64,000 nt of DNA from Phoronis australis. Taxonomy: Eukaryota > Phoronida > Phoronidae. The translations under genes were made by a program, and so were the position numbers. A model generated the notes under the pieces. That model saw nothing but the letters and a program-made list of their open reading frames with translations. It searched no databases and was not told where the DNA came from. Positions 49,901 through 62,009 of the stretch are shown piece after piece (positions within the stretch are counted from its first letter, which is position 1; the number at the start of each line of letters is the position of its first letter). The stretch is from positions 185,348 through 249,347 of the forward strand of contig NMRA01000593.1 of NCBI GenBank assembly GCA_002633005.1, in the 5' to 3' direction.

Positions 49901-52900
49901 GTCTACAAATTCTGCACACAATGATTTTTTCAGGACTGTCGGATATTATTGATAAATTGAAGACGTTACTGTAGAATTTTAGAACCGTAGGTAAGGCATT
50001 TTTCGCACGTACACGTTCATGGGCTGGGTGCTTATTTTAGCAAAGTCTGAAAATGCGTGGGGGGCGTTTACAGGGGCATGGACGGTTATTAGGACGAATA
50101 TTGCAGTTTTCAAGCCAAAAAAGCAACTGGTTCTCGTCTATATCTGACTCCTTTTTTGAGACCTGTGCCCACTGCAGCAAAGGTAAGCAAGATTTGAAAC
50201 GCCATCATTTGCCAAGTAATGCACGGGGTAGTGCTCGAAAAGTTAACAGAGCTTATTTTAGCTAATCACATGTACTGGAACATTTGAAAGGCATCGTTAT
50301 CATTATACTGCTACACATTGCAATACTTATTAACGTGACTTTCACCACTAGCCGACTACATTTATGCTTCTGTCAGTTATGTATAATAAATTACTCCATT
50401 CCACCCTGCTCCAGTTCATTTCTTTCTTTGCGGCTCCTGTCGGTTGTTTTTGCTGCCCTCTCCTGTGATTTGAGCAAACTTACCGTGGAGCCACCTTGGA
50501 CTGACCCGTCTCCCAAGCTATTCCTTACCACCACCCAGCGTGATCTGCTTCTCAGTTTATTGTCAAAACGATAAAGGCATGCTTTTGAATGTCAAAAAAT
50601 TATTAAAAGGTAAACATTCTCAAATTTGTGACTGTGAAAGATTAATTAATTTGCTCTCAAGGCCAGAGCTTGTACCAAATTTTAGAAACAGGCAATACTG
50701 GCCATCCCAAATTCAAGAATTACCATAAATACGGTAAAATAATAATTAACTGCCAAATCTTATTTTCAGACTCTGCTGATAAAAAATACTGTGTCTGAAA
50801 TTTGAGAAAAATGATGTCCCAATCTGCAGAATCAAGAAAATTCAATTTCTGCTGGAACATCGGTGTCCCAAGTTTTAGAGACTGTCCCAAATTGGAAAAT
50901 TTTTTGCTAAATTGATTTTAAGCCACACTTGACATTACATCCAACTGGTAGCTTCTGCAGTCACATTTTTGGAAACGAAGCATATCAAAACATTGTTCAG
51001 TCACAGACTTTCATTCAGTGCCACAAATTTACAAAAAGAATCCTGTCTTTCGTGGCAATTTTGATGGCCAATTCCTGGCCTCATTTACTCTGTTCCAAAG
51101 TTGCAGACAGGTATGGTAGGGTCACGAGAAACTGTGCAAATGACCTAGTTTTTCCATATATGGCATAGTGTAGGTTGACTCACTGCAGTAGTAGTAGTAT
51201 TTATTTATTATAGTGACAAGTACAATTAATTCAAATAGTTATAGGTATATAACATTCCTTTAAGAAAGACAAGTACCCAGCCCAGTTGGGCTTATTAGTT
51301 ACTTTAACCACACAACGCAGATGTAGGCCTACCATAAATGCGTCGGTTTCTAAGTTCAAAAGCAGACTTGATATATTTAGCAAATTGCCTACGGAAATAC
51401 TGAAATAGGAGTTTTAACATGTCTAATCTACTGAAATCTGCCAACTGAGTTCGGGATTTAAAGTGAAACATTATTAAACAAAATAGACCTCCGTGCGTTA
51501 TAAAGAGAACAATCAAACACAAAGTGTAGCTCATCCTCCACAGAACCAGAGTCACAACACAAGCAAAGTCTTTCACTTACAGGAATGTTTACATAACGAC
51601 TAGTTTCCAAGTGCCATGGGAGATTTCCTGCTCTAAGTTGAGCCAGAGGAGGTCGCTCAGAACAAAATAAATTAATCTTTACATACGGCTCAGTTAGAAA
51701 CTCGTGCTAAAATAAAATGTAGTTTCTTAACTTGGGTATTTTTACAAAAGACTCAGTTCAAGCATGTTTCGCGTATTCAATTAGTTTGTTTCTAGCGTCT
51801 ACTATATTACAAGTAGTCAAATTTTGAAAACAGGATTGCATGCCAGTTATGTTAAACAAATTTTTGATTCCGTCTATCCAACCCTTTCAACCAACAGAGT
51901 AGTCCCATAGAAAAAATACCTTCTTCAGTAACCTATCACCACCTGTGGTTACTAGTTTGTTCCAAAGACGCAGCATGTTCAATTTAAATCTATTTCTGGT
52001 GGAGTTCCACCCCATATCGCCACTAACAGCATGAGTGGCTGTAAATCGGTTGACCCCTAAATACAAAACGCATAGCTCTCTTTTGAATATTTTCGTCATT
52101 ACCAAAATTTTTGTAACCCCAAACAGATGACTCGTAATCCAAAATTGGTGTCACACACGAATTCAATAATGTTTTAAACGTTTCGAATCCTAGATTCTTG
52201 TTATCACGGAATGTTGAGCATATCTTCCCTAATTCTTTACCAGAAGCTTCAGATAACGTACTCAAATTGTCTTTGAATTTAAAAGAGAACAACTTCAAAG
52301 TTATTATTGGCTAATACTGCCCTGACCCAATACCTGAGAAACTTTGGCAGGCTTTTGTACGTCCATTTATGATGCCGCTGGTTAAAAACGATGTGAAAGA
52401 GAACTTTGGCGAATGAAAATAAATTTCAAGAATAAATTTGAGCTGAATAATTTGTATTTTTCCACACAAAATACTGTACAGAGCATTCTGTATGACAATC
52501 TATAACAAATACAGAAAATTTACGCAGCCACCTGTAAGACAGCTGCATAAATGATTGTTGACAAATCACCATAAGTAGCCATAGAAATATTCAATGCACT
52601 TGGGTGCAAGGGTACCTAGGCAGCAACACCAGATGGTTTGTAAACGAAAGCAGTTTTTAAGGGTGCCTACTGTCAGTTAAGTACTAGCCCATCTATCACT
52701 ACAGGAGGAATGCTACAGGCATGTGTTGTCGCCAAGACTACCTCCCTCTGGCAGCCTTGCCCCACCCCAAATTGGTTAAAAATCCAGCATCATTTTTGTT
52801 CATCTCCAGTGGACTCTGTTTTGAAAATGTGAGCAACTCAAAAAAATCGTGAAACTGATCAGAACTGTCTGTGCTCTTTTGACCTAAAGGAAATCCACAT

Positions 52901-55900
52901 GCAGCAAAAAGTTAATGGAGAATTTTAAGTATGGTTGACTAAAATTCAATGGATGGTTGCTGAACACTTCTAAATAATAAAAAAAACTTCTATTTTTTTC
53001 TAACAATGTCATTTTTAAGATTAGTTGGCAACCTTATCAGTAAAAAGATAACTCCAGTTTCATGCAGCATTCTTGTATTGCATTTCTTTGATTGAAATTT
53101 TGTAATGCATTTCACGCGCACAATTTCTAGTTGTTGCAGATCATTTCAGCTGCCACTTTAATACCATTTGACTTGTTTTATTGCAGTGAGGACAATCAAT
53201 TTTTCTATGGCATGCAGGTAGAAGTTATTTTATGCCTGAGGGAAACTTGTCTTACTTATGATTTTCCCTCAAACAACAGATATATTTTAGTCATCATATT
53301 ATGATAGATTTCAATATAAAAACTGTGTTAAGCTCTGCGTAATAAACCTTTCCACCAGGGGTTTATCCATTAGATTTCAAAAACGGGACATCCGAAATGG
53401 ATTTCCCAATATCTCAGGGAATACATGATTAACGCATGTAACTACATTTGCGTGAACTCAAATCCAATATATTATAGTGTGGCCGCAACATGGTTTTGTA
53501 AAGCTTTCATACCTTACACCATTTCAAAATCTTTTTTTAATCTGGACAGGCCAATGAGCCCCCAGACCTGTTGCTACCAAGTGGGTAGAAACACCAGTAC
53601 TCACTTGCATACTTTACTTGTTACCGTATTATTAATGTGACATTTAAAATGAGGGTGGCCTCTTCAGTGATAGCACTGCTTTCCAAGAGGGCCCTCAACA
53701 AGAAAAATAGTAATATAATACAATAAAGTAATAAAACAACAATGAAATATACAGAACAAAGATACAATTAAAACAGGTTGAGAATTAAGACAATAACTAA
53801 ATGACAAATAATGGTAAAAATTTAACTAAGACAGATGAAATAAATTAAGATGATTCTAGACAATGAGAGTATTTACGACAATGAAAAAAATGACATGATT
53901 AAGACAGGCAGGGCGTCCAAATGCTGAACAGAGAGTCCAAGTGGACACCCTGGACACCTTATAAATGAAGACCTATAGTGGAATATGTCCCAAAATTCAT
54001 GCCAGTTGTACCCTTCTCAATAGGAACACATATGGAATTTCAAGAAAACCCATCAAGGAAGTTGGTAGATATTCAGTACCAAAGAAAGGTAATTGCAGAT
54101 GGACGGTAATATGACATAGCATACACAGAACTAAGTGGGTTAATAAAAAGTTGACGAAAATTCATCTTGTCGAAAATCAGTGAAAATATTCTTCTGACTG
54201 CTTTCATAACAAAAGTAATTTTCATCATGGTTTCGTTTTGGGTTTTCGCCATAATAGTCCGGGAGCCAAATGCTGTTTTTTTACTTAACCTGGATTTGTC
54301 GGATAAAGTTTTTTCTTTGCTGTTTCATGTAGCCTAGGCATAGTAAATCATGATTTAGGGGGGGTGACTGATCGCAACCCTTGAGAATTTTTTAAAATAT
54401 GCAAATTAAGATCGCCATTATGCAAAATTCTATTTTTACTTATGATTTCCCTACCAAGCACTGTAGCCAGATAATTTTGACGTTTTTACCTATGTTTTCA
54501 TAGTCAATGAGTTTAATAGTACAAGTGTTTTCGTGAATACATTGTCAGTTTGCATAATTTATGCAAATTAAGGCCGTCATTATGCAAAATTCTATTTTTG
54601 CTTATAATTTCCTTACCAAGCACTGCAGGCAGGTTATTTTGATGCTTTCACCCATGTTTCCATGGTCAACAAATTTAATAGTGAAAGTTTTTGGGTGGAT
54701 ACATCGTCAATTTGCATAATTTATGCAAATTAAAGCCGTCGTTATTAAAAATTTTACTTGTTCTAATAGCCATGGCACCAATCACCACACGTGAATTATC
54801 ATGATATTTGCATCTGTTTCTATGGTCAATTAGTTTAGCGAAATCATGCATGTTGTTGTATGATAAATTTGCATAATTAATGCAAATTAAGGCCACCATT
54901 ATTCAAACTTATATTTTGTGTAAAAAAAGCCTTACCAAGCACCTCAGACAACTTATTTTAATGTTTTCACCTGTACTTCCATGGTCAGTGAATTTAATGG
55001 ACCTCGTTTACTGCAGGATACATCGTGAATTTGCATAATATCTGCAAATTAAGGTTGCCATTATTCAAAATTCTACTTTTGCTTATAGCTGAAGTACCAG
55101 GCACCCCAAGTTAACTATTTTAATGTCTACCCAATGTTTCAGTGAAATCAATTGGCAAGTTGATGAATTTTCATACAAATAAAGAACACCAGTATTCCAA
55201 ATACTGTTTCTGCATATAATTTCCTTACGGGCATTAAATGTAGATTATTTTCAATTTTTTCTCAAGTTTTCGTGAATTTGCATAATTGATGAATTACACA
55301 AATAACAACTGTCATATTCAAAATTCTGCTTGTGCTAATAACTGCTGCATCAGACCCCAGAGGTTAGTTAAAAATATTTGCACACATGTTTCAGTGGTCA
55401 ATGAATTTAATGAAATCTGCTTGCAGGTTGTAGCATGGTAAATTTGCAGAATCTCCTTTTTCATGATGAAATAAGAAAATATTTGGTGTAGCGTGTGTTC
55501 TGCAGTTTGAGACTTCAAATTCCAAGAAAGATGTTGCCTACGACGTATTTCCCTACGCTCCCAGAGACCATAGAAAAAACACAGATTAGGTTAATGACTT
55601 GGGTGAATGCTAGAATGGGGCTCGGAGCGATCAGTTTACAGGGACCCCATTCATGAGGTACGAAAACATTAGTGAGGGTATAGTAGATGAGACTCTTAAG
55701 CATTGGACACAAGTTGCCATTTGTCCTACAAAATTGAAACTGATCTTGGAAAGATGGAGAGCGGTCAACATTAGATCTTGTACTAAAACCTATCACACGG
55801 AAGAAAGTAAGGCACGTCTTGATGCACAAACCCAGGATATTGCACGAATCTATCAAAAGTAGATACCAGCATCGATCTATTGGTTCACTAGGTCCATCCC

Positions 55901-58900
55901 AAAGAGGCAGTAGTGAACATTAGCAGGGACAGGATTGCTACTCAAACAGCTAATGTAGAACTATGTAAAACAATAAGCATGGGACAAGCAATGTTATCAG
56001 AAAGGCTAGCAGTATGTTAAAAACACAAGTAGGTAATCACTGATGAAGATCCTTGTCCCTTGATATAGTACAAGGACAATGGAGACATCCCATGAAGAAG
56101 TTAGCTCCATTATTGTGCCACATGACGTGAAATGTGCATATTATGAATTTAACAAATTTCAGGTTGTTTCGGATGACAAAAATGTGTTTGTCAGCTTCAA
56201 ATACCATAACCATGAAATAACAAAAAGCGTAGAACAGTCGGAGACATAAAGTTAACACTGGAAACATGTAGCGATATTATGAAAGTCTCCTGATCTCTGC
56301 CCATGCGCTGTAGGGGTGTAACACATTGGCATGCTACTATGGAGTTGGAAAGGAATCCATCGTTAAAATATTGAAGGCTGGACATGAGCTGTCTGGCATG
56401 GGCACTCGGCTTATTAATGCACATTTTTCTGATAAAACAGGAAACTAAATGTATATGTGGCTGTTATGGAATGATAGAGAATCAGGAAGATGACAACAGA
56501 AGCATTTCACAGACAATGTAAATGTTAACAGAGCCCATTACCAGTCAGTCACGTGGTGGAATGTCACCAGCACTAGACCCAGAGGACTATGGATGGAAGA
56601 AAGATGCCATAAACAAATCACTCTCACCATCTATAATTCTGCATGGTGTACTATTGCATACTGGCGATGATTAGGTGTGACTGCAAAGGTCAGATTTCAT
56701 GAAGAACATACTATCGCAGTGTCAACTTTCTACCCTGCACAATATTTTGGGCACCCTATACTGTAGTGTGCTCACATTCCAAGTGTTGAATTAGCATTTG
56801 AAACGTCTTGTGACTGGTCTCCATAAGATAGGTTATGTCCTGGGTTTATGTCTACTACATATACCCTGGGTATCAGACAAAACTAGAATTTGTAATGTTG
56901 TGTAAAAAAATACTGACAGATCATTTATGATGTAATGACAGATTACATTAAATTCATCAGTAAAAATACCAAAATAATCTACATGTAGTGCGCCCTCCCC
57001 CCGTAAGAAAGTTACGAGCAGAAATAGAATTTTTAATAAATTATGATAATTTATCATGCAACTTGCAAACTGATTTCATTAACCTAATTGACCATAGGAA
57101 CATAGGTTCAAATATCATGAGAGTTTAACTGTGATGCTTGGTACCGCAGCTATAAGCACAAGTAGAATTTTGAATAATGATGCCCTTAATTTGCATTAGT
57201 TATGCATATGCAAATTTATCACGCAACAACGTGCAAACCGATTTCATTAAACTAATTGACCAAAAGAATATAGGTGCAAAAATCATGATAGTTCATCTGT
57301 GGTGCCTGGTACAGTAGCTATAAGCACGAGAAGAATTTTGAATAATGACGGCCTTAATTTGTATAAATTATGCAAATTGACAATGCATTCACGAAAAAAC
57401 TGCCACTATTAAATTCGTTGACCATGGAAACATCGGTAAAAACGTCAAAATTATCTGGGTGCAGCGCTTGGTAAGGAAATTATATGAAAAAATAGAATTT
57501 TGCATAATGGCGACCTTAATTTGCATATTTAAAAAAATGCTCAAGGGTTGCAAACGGTCATCCCCCTAAATCATGGTTACTTAACCCTAGGCTACATGAA
57601 ACAGCAAAAAAAAACTTTCGGGCAAAACCAGGTTCAACCCCCCGGCTCCTGGACTATAACTTCATCGAAATACGTCAACTTTTTTGGAAACCACTTCACT
57701 ATACTTTTCAATTCTACTTACCGTTCGTGGTGTATCAGGAGTCTGCACATAGGACTCATCCGAGACGGACCCTACGCTGTCCACTTCCATGGACGCCAGA
57801 TATGAGAGCTCAGGAATATAGGGTGTAGGGTCAATGTAGCTGGTCAGACCAGGCACCTGGGAAATACATGAACAAAGTGAAGCTGAGGTCCTTTTTCAAT
57901 TTCCATAACATCTCGCCATATTCAGATTCATTTTGGTGGACAAGTGAACTTTCATTTTTTTCTTTGTAAAAATAAAATTTAATATGATAATTTTTCACTT
58001 ATTTAGCACAAAAAATGGGGCGACGTTGAAATTCTGTTTTATTAAATTTGTCCACAAAATGTAGTTTCTACTGTGCAGATATCATAAACCAACTTTTGGT
58101 AACTTTTCCCTTATTTGTGGTAATCGGCCTTTGAAAAAAGTAAAAATGACAACTTTGGCAATATTTTTATGAATGCAAAAAAGTGGAGATCACTGCAATG
58201 TCTGCTTTATTAATTTTATAGTTCAACAGTCAGACAATGCACATTAAGACTCTCAAACAGGACTTTAAAAAATTCCTTGCCATTGATAACCTTGTTTTCA
58301 ACACTTAGTCGGACTCACGATAACTTTCGATTCAACTGAAGTATTCACAAAGTGGAATGTCACTGGGTAGTCTTGTGATTTTGTGAATGTTTTTTGACTT
58401 GTAAAGCTCTGAAAGTTCTTCGTGACAAGGGAAAAATGTCCTACCATGGAAAGAAAAATTCTTTTAAGTGAAATTTCACAAAATAAAATTTGAATGTCCA
58501 CCATATTGTGCCCCAAACTGAAGATTATTTCACAGTGATAACAAGAAACAGTTCTATTCAATCATCAGTGCACACAGAACCCTGTTAGCAAATGAACTGG
58601 TACCTTGCACGCATGACACATTCAATCTCAAATAAATAAAGGAGAGGGAGGGAGGGAGTAGGGGGGAGGGAGGGNNNNNNNNNNNNNNNNNNNNNNNNNN
58701 NNNNNNNNNNNNNNNNNNNNNNNNNNNNNNNNNNNNNNNNNNNNNNNNNNNNNNNNNNNNNNNNNNNNNNNNNNNNNNNNNNNNNNNNNNNNNNNNNNNN
58801 NNNNNNNNNNNNNNNNNNNNNNNNNNNNNNNNNNNNNNNNNNNNNNNNNNNNNNNNNNNNNNNNNNNNNNNNNNNNNNNNNNNNNNNNNNNNNNNNNNNN

Positions 58901-60864
58901 NNNNNNNNNNNNNNNNNNNNNNNNNNNNNNNNNNNNNNNNNNNNNNNNNNNNNNNNNNNNNNNNNNNNNNNNNNNNNNNNNNNNNNNNNNNNNNNNNNNN
59001 NNNNNNNNNNNNNNTGGATATTGGGAGGGAGGAGATAAAAAATTAAAATAACAGACAGAAGGAGGTACAGAGAAAAAACAAATAATTTATCAAGTTTTAC
59101 TTTCACAGAACGACTACTTCCTCTTGTTGGTTTTAGGGAAATAACGAAAGTACCAACTACACTTTATTAGCAACTGTTTAATTAAGAGAGATCTCATTGA
59201 AAATGAAGCACAAAAAGTAAAAACAGCAGTGTTTGATACATTCTAGAGCTGAACGGACAGGACACAAACAGTGAATCAGACATAAAAACATAAGAGAGAT
59301 ATGAAACCTCAACACCAGAGAAGCAGACTTGACCATGGTAAAACAACAAAACCAACTTTTGATAAGAACATTTATAGCTACAAAACTGGGCTGATTTCTG
59401 GGCTCAGAAAGAGCTGGCTAACTCTTGAAACTACTCGGTGCATAAAACAGCCCACCATGACAATTCAACTCGCAACCTCAGGTCTCAAGCAATAACTGTC
59501 AGTTCTCGTAACCTCCAAATCAGCTCTAATCTGAGGAAGGGACAAAATGATACCAGTATTAAAATGATTAAACGTCTAACGGAAAAAGGTATCTTTAAAG
59601 AAGGCAGCCATATAGTCGTAGTCTAGTAGTTTAATCCATAATACTAGAACTTGGTAAGAAAAACATCGTTTAGATTTAACGGCATTTATAGTTACAAAAA
59701 CTATTTTGTAATTTTTAGTGTCTTTTATCAACATTTCGAAGCAACTAAATACTAAATATTTTAACAATTAACTCGGTTATCCAAAACAAAACCAGTTCAT
59801 CAACCTTTGTACTGTTTAACAAATGTGTATTTCGTCCTGTTCAAAAGGCTAAAAAACAATAATAGAATTAGGGTCTCAACTGTCATGAAATTAGACTCAT
59901 GATAGTCTTTATTTTGAAAGGATTCTATTTTTGCTGCCAACATGAACACCAAAATCAACCCAAATAAACTCTGAAGCGAATAAACTCTGAAACGAATAAA
60001 CTCTGAAGCAAATAAACTCTGAAGAGAATAAACTCTGAAGCGTTTCCGTGTGTCACAGATGGTTTTGGTGTTCATGTTGGCAACAAAAATGGAATCTTGT
60101 CACAGTAAAGAATATTAGGCGACCGATTTTATGTGAGTAGTAGACCCAATTCAATTTTCGTTTTTGGACATTACCAGACATTGCAGAATGTAGCTTTAAC
60201 TTGGTACCTAAGAAAACTATTAAACAAAAATAGAGTAACTAATTCTAAAGTATACTACAAGAGCTTTCCACAAACAATTGATGAGTTTTTTTTGTCGTTG
60301 AGAATCGAGGAAAATTTAGAAGGAAAATTTTCTGGATAATTTTCAAATGAACAGTGTTATTTTTTGTTCGATTCCCGTCACAAAATTTGATGAACCAGGT
60401 GAATTTTGACGATATCATATTTCTTTGAAAAACAACTACTAAAAGTATGTTAATGAGCTATAAATGATGAACCATACTGTTGGAACCTTTGCGACTAGTG
60501 TATATAAATATGTGTAGATGATTCACACAGATTGATTGAAACTTACACAATGCCTTCACATACAAAAAAAATGAATAAAATATTTTCCTGAATTTCATAA
60601 AGCTATACAAGTACCAAACCATAGGAATATATTAGTCAAGGGCTGTGCAGAACTACTGTAGTGAAAAATTCAACAGATGAGCCACTGTAATTTTCAGAAA
60701 ATGTAAACTAATATAACAGAGAAAAACAAAATGAAACCACAGAAAAATCACTAGGAGATAACTTAGTTAAACAATAAACGAGCAATTAACAAAAAATGTT
60801 ATCTTACTTCATTGCAATAGATCGCTTGCAAGATTTCCGAAAACTTGACATCCAGGATGCTCAT
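37940..60864 (-). CDS. Nuclear receptor, HR96 (NR1J/NR1I-related) type
   Basis: Six exons: 60808-60864, 57722-57856, 42044-42220, 40346-40463, 39756-39923, 37940-38721. All are GT-AG with consistent phases and give 478 residues. The start, [12 protein letters not shown], has a short acidic A/B region (1-89). The DNA-binding domain is at 91-151. Finger 1 has C91, C94, C108, C111 and P-box CESCKA; finger 2 has C127, C133, C143, C146. An intron splits the fingers after NALKSK. The [10 protein letters not shown]-box is typical of insect HR96 and nematode DAF-12, not of vertebrate VDR/PXR (EGCKG). A basic hinge follows (about 164-218). The ligand-binding domain is in one exon (219-478), with signature [20 protein letters not shown] and the AF-2 helix PLLLEIFD (453-460) for coactivators. 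It is probably a lipid- or xenobiotic-sensing transcription factor; the ligand cannot be told. Confidence 0.93.
38722..42043 (-). other. Nuclear-receptor introns 3-5 (with exons 39756-39923 and 40346-40463)
   Basis: The splice sites are canonical. A tRNA-derived fragment lies at 40690-40764. No other feature was recognised. Confidence 0.55.
40690..40764 (-). repeat. tRNA-derived fragment
   Basis: On the - strand, GTGTGGCCTAGTGATACAAG resembles a tRNA 5' half with an A box, and GGAACTGAGTCCC resembles a B box. The ends GTGTG and CACAC pair. The anticodon region is not tRNA-like, so it is most likely a SINE head. Confidence 0.45.
42344..42401. repeat. Short hairpin element ending at an N
   Basis: AATTTCGTCGCCATCTG is inverted as CAGAGGGCGACGAAAT across about 25 bp. 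An ambiguous base (42402) abuts the right arm. Confidence 0.5.
43671..43761. repeat. Minisatellite, 31 bp x 3
   Basis: Three near-identical units of CAGCAAATTTCAATAACA plus TGTTACAGTATGG are present; the middle one reads CACGTT instead of CATGTT. Confidence 0.85.
47971..48030. repeat. Minisatellite, 20 bp x 3
   Basis: The unit TTACAGCAAATCATTAGTAT is repeated three times with one substitution (TCACAG) in the third copy. Confidence 0.85.
48712..50101. mobile_element. ~1.4-kb TIR element (AATAAC-type ends)
   Basis: The ends are ATATTCACCCTAATAACC on the left and the complement of ATATTCGTCCTAATAACC on the right. It contains the dispersed repeat shared with 19731-21110 and, at about 49740-49920, sequence parallel to the HIRAN-like relic of the element at 62633-63635 (TCTGTTCTGAA...GACCATAGTGGGA). 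Its own frame is broken. Confidence 0.6.
51185..52310 (-). pseudogene. Non-LTR retrotransposon relic, reverse-transcriptase C-terminal region
   Basis: On the - strand, in successive broken frames: [20 protein letters not shown] then [19 protein letters not shown]; then [16 protein letters not shown] and MLRLWNKLV; then [16 protein letters not shown] and [19 protein letters not shown]. This order is typical of the part after the catalytic palm in jockey/CR1-like elements, ending in a Cys-Cys segment. The catalytic YxDD region is missing (5'-truncated). Frameshifts and the read-through tail (ATAATAAATAAATACTACTAC) mark a dead copy. It lies in intron 2, in the same orientation as the host gene. 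Confidence 0.8.
53640..53700 (-). mobile_element. Possible 3' end of a second non-LTR element
   Basis: On the - strand, TTGAGGGCCCTCTTGGAAAG, CACTGAAGAGGCCACCC and TTTTAAATG recall the stereotyped 3' untranslated ends of CR1/jockey-like elements. No coding sequence is attached. Confidence 0.3.
54255..57656. mobile_element. 3.4-kb TIR transposon built of ~160-bp subrepeats
   Basis: The termini are TAGTCCGGGAGCC on the left and the complement of TAGTCCAGGAGCC on the right, flanked by TAA on both sides (54252-54254, 57657-57659). The inverted ends continue imperfectly for about 250 bp (GCTGTTTCATGTAGCCTAGG, CAACCCTTGAG). On the left, five units of about 160 bp start at the TGCAAATTAAGG motif (near 54401, 54563, 54725, 54883, 55047). 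At least three inverted units follow on the right (near 57185, 57353, 57514). The centre has coding relics on the + strand (55653-55862, about 56085-56240, about 56315-56445). A 3-bp TAA duplication would fit the PIF/Harbinger pattern (TWA). Confidence 0.75.
58640..59040. other. 340-bp assembly gap in a purine-rich simple repeat
   Basis: The gap of Ns runs from 58675 to 59014. It is flanked on the left by (GGGA)n-like sequence from about 58643 and on the right by GGGAGGGAGG. A GA/G-rich microsatellite probably stopped sequencing. The true length is unknown. Confidence 0.9.
59815..60200. mobile_element. Fold-back element with a minisatellite in its loop
   Basis: The left arm (TATTTCGTCCTGTTCAAAAGG, then CATGAAATTAGACTCATGA, then TGCTGCCAACATGAACACC) pairs with the right arm (GGTGTTCATGTTGGCAACA, then CACAGTAAAGAATATTAGG). 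The loop holds a 16-bp minisatellite, 59963-60042, five copies of AATAAACTCTGAAGCG with small changes. Diverged relatives lie at 62010-62410, about 9650-9850, 11560-11825, 25920-26110 and 36925-37110. Confidence 0.7.
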
Positions 60865-61223
60865 TGTGCCGACAGGAAGTAGAAACTCAAGTTTCTGGCA
60901 ACTTTCAGGCCTATCTTGCTATATAAACCCTCAGTAAGAATTGTCCCTCATAATTAGTATTCACATTCTCACAACAGTCATGGCGGTGGCATGAGTGATA
61001 GAAATAGTACTGTCAGTGAATGAATCTTCACCTGGATGTAACACTGACAAAATTATTAATAAGTTGTTCAAATTCTGACCATTATCAACCAAAACAAAGG
61101 ATTATTCTGCAAAGTACTGGGGCGACCTTTGACCTTTGACACCTCCCATTGCCAATTCAACTCACCAGTAATCAGATTACATAAAAATATACACAAAACC
61201 ATGCTCCAAAAGATTGGAGCTGT

Positions 61224-61640
61224 TTTTTGAAATTTTCATTCCTTTGCTGTGGAAGAAGAGTGACATGCTGAAAATAATGTCAAACTATTTTTTTCTGTGG
61301 ATCAATGAAAAAAAATTTATTATTATTATTTTTATTCAATTGTTATAAAATGAGAGTGACATGATATAAACAATGACTGACTATTGCATCTTTCTGTGAT
61401 TGCAAAAACAACACATTCTATTGTTTCTTATTCCTTTGTTGCGAGATGAAAGCACCAATCTGTAAATAATGTACAACTATTTTTCTGTGGAACAATGCAA
61501 GTGACTGCATTTTTATTCCTTTAATATAACTTGAGAAGTCAATCAGCAATTAAACGGCTTCATTTTTTATGTGTATCGATGCAACATTTTTATTCATGCT
61601 GTAAATAATTCAAAACTAATTTTTAAAAAGGATCAATGCA
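61224..61640. repeat. Degenerate tandem repeat, ~80-105 bp period
   Basis: About four to five units share TTTTTATTCCTTTG, GTAAATAATGT-AACTA and TTTTTCTGTGGATCAATGCAA in order, with a TTATTATTATT microsatellite in the second. It lies about 0.4-0.8 kb upstream of the nuclear-receptor start codon. Confidence 0.55.
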
Positions 61641-62009
61641 AACACACGATCCACTGGCTCATGCTACATTTGCACATTTGACCATGAATAAAAACAAAAC
61701 AACAAAAAGGTACCATTATATTTAATCATAGAGACTTTATCGCTATAAATGAGCCACCATGAGAACTTAACCCAAATTGAAACTGCAAAAAACTCCTTTT
61801 TTCTCTCAATTCTAAATCACAAGTACCAGCAGCCTTTAATATTCATTCATCTATCAGAGAACGCATATGGTAAAAAAGAAAACGGTTAACCCGTAACAGG
61901 AAATGAACAAGAAATTACATCTGTTCGCAGTATCACCAAGTTCTTTTCAAAGGAAGCAAGACACATGTCTGAGGACCTTACTGACTAGGAAAAGATCTAT
62001 TTCACACTG

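Larger units (their letters stand above)
42221..57721 (-). other. Nuclear-receptor intron 2 (15.5 kb)
   Basis: It separates the A/B-region exons from the DNA-binding domain. It is filled with repeats: a hairpin at 42344-42402, minisatellites at 43671 and 47971, TIR elements at 48712-50101 and 54255-57656, a non-LTR relic at 51185-52310, and dispersed repeats near 44880-45480. I found no in-phase additional exon. Confidence 0.65.
57857..60807 (-). other. Nuclear-receptor intron 1
   Basis: It contains dispersed-repeat sequence (about 57940-58560), the assembly gap (58675-59014) and the fold-back element at 59815-60200. No additional exon was recognised. Confidence 0.55.

Noticed and set aside
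58585-59106. A 173-residue open frame spanning the gap
   Set aside because: Most of it is N bases read as open; it is an artefact.
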